From: CAZJDM01 sp964544765
GTDB taxonomy: Bacteria; Bdellovibrionota_B; Oligoflexia; CAYFLR01
Length of the DNA stretch: 29,981 bases
Direction: 5' to 3'
NCBI GenBank assembly: GCA_964544765.1
Contig: CAZJDM010000041.1
Span: forward strand, 1 to 29,981
The stretch's first letter is position 1, and each line of letters starts with the position of its first letter. Shown here piece by piece: positions 26,130-29,981 of the stretch. The notes beneath the pieces were generated by a model. The model did not search any database, was not told where the DNA came from, and saw nothing but the letters and a program-made list of their open reading frames with translations. A program made the translations under genes and the position numbers.

Positions 26130-27592
26130 AAAACCATCATCATAGTGAAACCACCACCATCAAACACCCCTTCTCCCATTTCCATGTCCCATCCTACTCC
26201 AAGGGAACACCAGACTTGCTTACTAAAGTGAAAAACAGCTCTGGTTAAAAGGCGATCATTTTGATTATTACCAGAATCAATAAATATTTCTCCTTTACTT
26301 TCTCTATCTATGCGCAAAAAACCCAGTTCCACTCCCGCATGTTTTGAGGCCATCCACGTTGAACGTATGGAGTAATATTTATAATAGTCACTATATTCAA
26401 ACGAATGATCATTCTTATCATTTGAGGATAAAATTTCATTTTGATTTTCCCATGAACGTTTATTCCAGAGGATTAGCGCTTCTAAACTGAGGTTTTGAGT
26501 AATTTCTCCTAAAAGAAATATTTTAGTTTCAGTATTAACTTCATCACTTTTTATATTTTGCGGTATATCATCACCTTCTTTATAAAGTGATGGGTCATAG
26601 TCGAAAGTATATGATTTGTTAAATTCACTTTCTAAATAAGAAATCCCTATTACCCAAGAATGTAGAGAATTTGATCCTATGGGATGCCATTGAAACATAA
26701 TTCCTTTTAAAAAACCGTTTTGAGCAGTTTGATGATTGTTATTAGGATCATTAATATATTTATATTTAGTATGGGTCTTAGATAAATAACCAAGATATAC
26801 CTCTAGTTTGAATCCTAGAAATTTTTGAGATAAAAACTGTAAACTATACGACATCGGCCATTCAACTTGATGAATCTCTTCATCTGGAACCTGATCTTTT
26901 AACTCTATAACCTTCATTGAGGCATTGGTAAATGGATCTAAAGCAGTGGCTTTTAGTTGTAGATCGAATACATCAGGATTGTTGAAACCAAAAAACAATT
27001 CTAGATCAGAATCTAATTTTTCAGTACGGGGATAAAAAGAGATACCTCCATAGAACTTGGATTTGAACAATTTATTAAATACAAAATCGATGTTCACAAG
27101 CATACTATCAGTTTGATAATCCTGTTTTTGATAGTAATATAATTTTACCTCGCTGGTTTTAGACGAAGAAAGAAAAGCTCGGTCCTTAATCTGTATTATA
27201 TTAGCTAAATTATGGGCGTCGGTGCTTTGAACAAATAATCTGGCGCCGGCATCCTCTAGGCGCCACGCATTCTCAAACCGCATTGGAAATTCAGAGATAA
27301 GTAAATCCATTGGATATTCAGCAGTTTCTTTCTTTGAAAATTCCTGTAATAAATCACCTTGGGGATAAGGCTTTCCTTTTCTATCCTTCAGTCTTTGCCA
27401 TATTCTTTGCCAATCTTCTTCCAATGTGAATCCCTTTTGACTCGAAATAAAAGAATTTTCTAAATTGGAACTTGAGTATGCGTAAATGTAAGAAAATTGA
27501 AAGTTAGCAATTGATGATATTATTAATGTCCATAATGCGAGTAAAGCAATAAAAGTAAATAAGGAAATAAAAGAAGAGAGTAATAGTTTCAT
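26126..27592 (-). CDS. Probable outer-membrane beta-barrel protein
   Basis: A 488-residue protein with an N-terminal hydrophobic export signal (about 3-30, SFISLFTFIALLALW...). The mature part is rich in alternating aromatic/hydrophobic strands separated by acidic turns (for example SKFYGGISFYPRTEKLD and LSLEALILWNKRSW). It ends in GGFTMMMVF with a terminal Phe, the hallmark recognised by the Bam machinery. No porin or transporter family is recognised. It starts 5 nt after the stop of the small lipoprotein gene and is probably translationally coupled to it. Its 3' end overlaps the convergent phosphoesterase gene by 4 nt. Confidence 0.8.
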   Translation of the reverse strand: MKLLLSSFISLFTFIALLALWTLIISSIANFQFSYIYAYSSSNLENSFISSQKGFTLEEDWQRIWQRLKDRKGKPYPQGDLLQEFSKKETAEYPMDLLISEFPMRFENAWRLEDAGARLFVQSTDAHNLANIIQIKDRAFLSSSKTSEVKLYYYQKQDYQTDSMLVNIDFVFNKLFKSKFYGGISFYPRTEKLDSDLELFFGFNNPDVFDLQLKATALDPFTNASMKVIELKDQVPDEEIHQVEWPMSYSLQFLSQKFLGFKLEVYLGYLSKTHTKYKYINDPNNNHQTAQNGFLKGIMFQWHPIGSNSLHSWVIGISYLESEFNKSYTFDYDPSLYKEGDDIPQNIKSDEVNTETKIFLLGEITQNLSLEALILWNKRSWENQNEILSSNDKNDHSFEYSDYYKYYSIRSTWMASKHAGVELGFLRIDRESKGEIFIDSGNNQNDRLLTRAVFHFSKQVWCSLGVGWDMEMGEGVFDGGGFTMMMVF

Positions 27593-27597
27593 CAGAT

Positions 27598-27807
27598 TTA
27601 CCCGGATTTCTTAGGGGGAGTTGTTGTTTGTAATTCTTCTTCTTCCTTCGTGTCTTCTATCTTTTCACATGATAATAATAATGATAAGGGAAAACATATT
27701 AGTAGAGCAAAAAGAGTTCGTGTTTTTAAACAGGAGAAATTTGGCAGGTTGACCAATTTTAATAACTTCACATTATCCAACATAGTTGACAAAAAACTAC
27801 TTAGCAT
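27598..27807 (-). CDS. Small lipoprotein
   Basis: A 69-residue protein with hydrophobic stretch TLFALLICFPLSLLLSC ending in a lipobox-like LLSC (C47). The short, acidic, Thr/Pro-rich mature peptide of 23 residues ends KKSG. Glu at +2 fits outer-membrane sorting. The pre-region of about 30 residues before the hydrophobic core is longer than usual, and no later Met is available. TAGGAG sits 7 nt before ATG 27807, which supports a real gene. It is paired with the barrel protein 5 nt downstream and might assist its assembly; that is inference. Confidence 0.72.
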   Translation of the reverse strand: MLSSFLSTMLDNVKLLKLVNLPNFSCLKTRTLFALLICFPLSLLLSCEKIEDTKEEEELQTTTPPKKSG

Positions 27808-27822
27808 ACAAATCTCCTATGA

Positions 27823-27851
27823 TTGTTCAGTGATTATAACTTATGAATAAT
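27823..27851 (+). promoter_or_regulatory. Candidate promoter for a small plus-strand ORF
   Basis: TTGTTC (27823-27828) is followed after 17 bases by AATAAT (27846-27851). It would start a transcript near 27858, just before the SD of the 27880 ORF. Weak on its own. Confidence 0.2.
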
Positions 27852-27879
27852 GATAAAATTTTATATCTAGGAGATCAAA

Positions 27880-27990
27880 GTGTCAAATTATTTAGGTTTG
27901 TTCATAATGTTTGATTTTAAAAGTCTCAATATTACATCATTATTAGCATTGTTAATGATGTATAGGAGGATCTTGAGGGGGTGTTCCTGA
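27880..27990 (+). CDS. Possible 36-residue membrane peptide
   Basis: GTG at 27880 has AGGAG (27869-27873) six bases upstream and opens a 36-codon ORF ending in TGA. The peptide has two hydrophobic stretches (LGLFIMF and SLLALLMMY) followed by a basic end (RRILRG), like small membrane peptides or type I toxins. Its end overlaps, antisense, the 3' end of the gene at 27952-28317. A chance ORF is quite possible. Confidence 0.25.
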   Translation: MSNYLGLFIMFDFKSLNITSLLALLMMYRRILRGCS

Positions 27991-28317
27991 TGAGGGTGTC
28001 TTTTCAATATTTTCGAGCATTTTTTTTATGTCTAGACCCAATCTTACAGCTAATCTTAATAGTTCCATAACTAAGATTGGAAACTTTTCTTTTTGCATTG
28101 AGTATTTACCAATGACATATGCTTCTACTTCATTTTGAGTATCATCACTAGAGTTCAAAACTTGAACGAACTCCTGGTAATCTGTTTGAAACATGGTTAA
28201 AGAGATTAATTCACCCAGCTGGGCAATTTGAACATGATCTAAACTCTTGAAAACTAAATCAGTGTTTTGTAAAGCTTTCTTATTGTTTAGTTTTAAAGTA
28301 ATTGATTTTTGTTTCAT
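27952..28317 (-). CDS. Small protein of unknown function, downstream of lepB
   Basis: A 121-residue soluble, mostly helical protein. It opens with basic KQKSITLKLNNKK, continues with LGELISLTMFQTDYQEFVQV and ILVMELLRLAVRLGLDIKKM, and ends in a Pro-rich tail (SSGTPPQDPPIHH). The frame is open to a TTG at 28353 that would overlap lepB. ATG 28317 is preferred because AAGGG lies about 9 nt before it and leaves a 19-nt gap after the lepB stop. It is probably in the lepB operon. No family is recognised. Confidence 0.7.
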   Translation of the reverse strand: MKQKSITLKLNNKKALQNTDLVFKSLDHVQIAQLGELISLTMFQTDYQEFVQVLNSSDDTQNEVEAYVIGKYSMQKEKFPILVMELLRLAVRLGLDIKKMLENIEKTPSSGTPPQDPPIHH

Positions 28318-28336
28318 CAAAATATTCCCTTTTATC

Positions 28337-29035
28337 TTAATCCACTGCTCCAAACCTTTGCCAAACTGTTTGAAAAGGACTTTTTACCCAGGCTAACCAT
28401 CTAAAGACTAATTTCCCTTCAATATTTTCTTCAGGAACAAAGTGAGTCTTGGACCAGAATCTTGAATCGTGGCTGTTGGTTCTATGATCTCCCATAACAA
28501 AATAACTATTGGGAGGAACAGTTATTGAAGGAAAACTAATTCCGCCAAAAGGACTTCGCCTTTCACGTACTATGTATTTGATTCCTTCAAAACTTTCCTG
28601 ATAAAAATCGTGACCGTCTTGAAATTTTATATGGGCACGTTTTACGGGTTGATCGTTGATATAAAGAACATTATTAACTTGTTCCAGCTTGTCGCCCGGA
28701 ACCCCTATGACTCGTTTGGTAAAATCTATTTCTTCATTTTCAGGATTTTTAAAGGCAATAATATCTCCTCTGTCAGGAGCGCCCCATTTCATAATGGTTG
28801 TTTTGGTGAATGGTAACTTAAGACGATAGGGTAGTTTAAATACAAAAAAACGATCTTTAGGTTGAATAGTAGGCATCATTGAGCCAGTGGGAACAACATA
28901 AGATGCCAAAACAGAAGAATGGGTACAAATCAGAAAGAATATGAATAAAGCGTCCCAAGGACCACTCTTTTTTAAATAGGCTAATACCTTCTCTCGATTA
29001 AAAATACCCGTAAAAAATTTTATGATATTATCCAT
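28337..29035 (-). CDS. lepB: Signal peptidase I
   Basis: A 232-residue inner-membrane protease that removes signal peptides from exported proteins. One membrane segment (about 27-46) precedes the catalytic region. S52 is in VPTGSMMPTI and K107 in DFTKRVIGVPGD, giving the Ser-Lys dyad. Other boxes are DRGDIIAFKNP and GDHRTNSHDSRFW. The length is short relative to E. coli LepB (about 324), as in many other bacteria. The start has an SD (AAGGAA), and the leader carries a direct repeat TTTAAGGAAA twice (29038-29057). It serves the many exported proteins in this window. Confidence 0.95.
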   Translation of the reverse strand: MDNIIKFFTGIFNREKVLAYLKKSGPWDALFIFFLICTHSSVLASYVVPTGSMMPTIQPKDRFFVFKLPYRLKLPFTKTTIMKWGAPDRGDIIAFKNPENEEIDFTKRVIGVPGDKLEQVNNVLYINDQPVKRAHIKFQDGHDFYQESFEGIKYIVRERRSPFGGISFPSITVPPNSYFVMGDHRTNSHDSRFWSKTHFVPEENIEGKLVFRWLAWVKSPFQTVWQRFGAVD

Positions 29036-29201
29036 TATATTTCCTTAAATTTCCTTAAAATAATCTCCAAATGTTCGTAAGATAACTATGGCGAAGATAC
29101 TAAAAGATACTCATTATCTACAATCATAGTAAGAATATTAATTATCATGTAACATATTAAAGCTCAATGGTTTTCTAAATTTGGTGTATCTATCTGTGTC
29201 T

Positions 29202-29981
29202 CTACCCAGTATAAGAACATTTACTGGCAGGGGTTCTGGTATCCATATTTCGACCCCTATTAGTATGATCCTCAATTTCCGCGGCGGTTCCAATCATTCT
29301 TCCCAGTAAAAAGGTTGTGAAAGCAGTTGTTTCAAGTTTGGAGTGGGTGAATTGACCATCTTTAAAAGGTTTCCAGAGAGTTTTTAATAATGTGACAGCA
29401 ATTACAGCGTCAATATTAACGCAGTAAACGTTATTGCTTACACCAATTTTGTGCAAGGCATGAACCAGTTTATGATAGAATTCGTGGAATATATTGTAAT
29501 CATTGTTTTCTTTGAGCAGATTATTTACAAAAACTTCTCTAGGATCGAAATTTATTTCTTTGCCTTTAAATACCGGGTGATTAATACAAGGAATTTTCCA
29601 ATAGGATACTCCATCAGTTTTACTTTTAGTCTTATACTGTTTGTACCAGTTTGCGTAATCAGTTGCCATTTGATTTAAATCAATGGAATGATTTGGGTCA
29701 CTAGGATCCTTTAGGTTCTTATCATCAAATTGTTCAATTAAAAAGGAAATGGCTTCAAAACCGTTTCCGCCATGAACATATCCTGAGTGAGAAAGAAATC
29801 CTAGATAAGCTTTATTAATCTGGACCCGTTTTTGTATTTCAGGTCCATCGGCACTAACAGCGCCCTTGGCTCCTTGTGCGGAAATAGTTCCTGGACCGTT
29901 GGTAGTTAACAGCCCTAGTAAAAGCGAAAAAGAAAACAGTTCATTTGAATTTGGTTTTCTACCTAAGAAAGATAACCCAGT
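29202..29981 (-). CDS. Citrate synthase / ATP-citrate lyase-type enzyme, C-terminal part (5' end beyond window)
   Basis: The frame is open from the window edge to TAG at 29204-29202, giving 259 visible residues with the N-terminus missing. An internal Met at 29669 is not the start, because the conserved sequence upstream is in frame. Visible family features in order: a SFSLLLGLLTTNGPGTISAQ stretch continuing AKGAVSADGPE, then GYVHGGNGFEA, CINHPVFKGKEINFDPRE (aligns with the catalytic-His loop GHRVKSINNPD of ATP-citrate lyase), VNIDAVIAV (aligns with the catalytic-Asp NVDG), and LLGRMIGTAAEIEDH. This is the citrate synthase-like module of ATP-citrate lyase or a related citryl-CoA enzyme. Whether an ATP-grasp/CoA-ligase half precedes it cannot be seen here. 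Cytoplasmic; it makes or cleaves citrate/citryl-CoA. Confidence 0.82.
   Translation of the reverse strand, partial: TGLSFLGRKPNSNELFSFSLLLGLLTTNGPGTISAQGAKGAVSADGPEIQKRVQINKAYLGFLSHSGYVHGGNGFEAISFLIEQFDDKNLKDPSDPNHSIDLNQMATDYANWYKQYKTKSKTDGVSYWKIPCINHPVFKGKEINFDPREVFVNNLLKENNDYNIFHEFYHKLVHALHKIGVSNNVYCVNIDAVIAVTLLKTLWKPFKDGQFTHSKLETTAFTTFLLGRMIGTAAEIEDHTNRGRNMDTRTPASKCSYTG

Noticed and set aside
27935..27960. CATCATTA ... TAATGATG inverted repeat at the end of the 27952-28317 gene
   Set aside because: It is an 8-bp AT-rich stem with a 10-base loop, no U-run, and overlap with the stop codon; too weak to call a terminator.
1..29981. tRNA, rRNA, CRISPR array, prophage or intact transposase
   Set aside because: I looked through the intergenic stretches and the proteins and found no cloverleaf with a T-loop signature, no spaced direct repeats and no integrase or transposase motifs.

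Overview
The window is an AT-rich bacterial chromosome segment, about one third G+C by eye. Genes lie on both strands, Shine-Dalgarno (SD) sites are clear, and ATG, GTG and TTG starts are all used. Signal peptides, lipoproteins, a likely outer-membrane beta-barrel ending in Phe and signal peptidase I point to a diderm (Gram-negative type) organism. Large Ser/Thr kinase-ATPase-histidine kinase chimeras and many exported proteins of unknown role fit an environmental or predatory/host-associated lineage such as Bdellovibrionota or a delta-proteobacterium-like group, but nothing here fixes the taxon. I saw no tRNA, rRNA, CRISPR array, phage gene or intact transposase.

Layout. (1) 299-8258, plus strand: an 1848-residue Ser/Thr kinase/AAA/GAF/histidine kinase, a receiver-GAF-histidine kinase 18 nt downstream, and a small TPR-like protein. 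The two kinases look like one signalling unit with no DNA-binding output. (2) 13535-8457, minus strand: an exported metallophosphoesterase, an exported protein resembling leucyl/phenylalanyl-tRNA-protein transferase (Aat), a lipoprotein lipase/esterase-like hydrolase, and a HAD-family nucleotidase. (3) 13782-17397: a DEAD-box RNA helicase convergent with acetyl-CoA synthetase. (4) 17698-21444: an orphan family-5 solute-binding protein, a GIY-YIG protein and two unknown exported proteins, with several RNA-like structures between them. (5) 21689-26129: L-asparaginase, divergent metF, glpK and a second metallophosphoesterase. (6) 29981-26126, minus strand: the C-terminal part of a citrate synthase/ATP-citrate lyase-type enzyme, lepB with a small unknown gene, and a small lipoprotein followed by the barrel protein.

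Most of the metabolism is ordinary: acetate activation, citrate chemistry, C1-folate, glycerol and asparagine. The points most worth a second look are the exported Aat-like GNAT protein (11057-12349), a 20-bp perfect hairpin just upstream of a ribosome binding site (20019-20064), an intrinsic terminator buried in a 30-codon ORF with a good SD (19492-19584), and an IS200/IS605-like hairpin in the leader of the nucleotidase gene (9094-9109). I did not find a convincing complete new multi-gene system.
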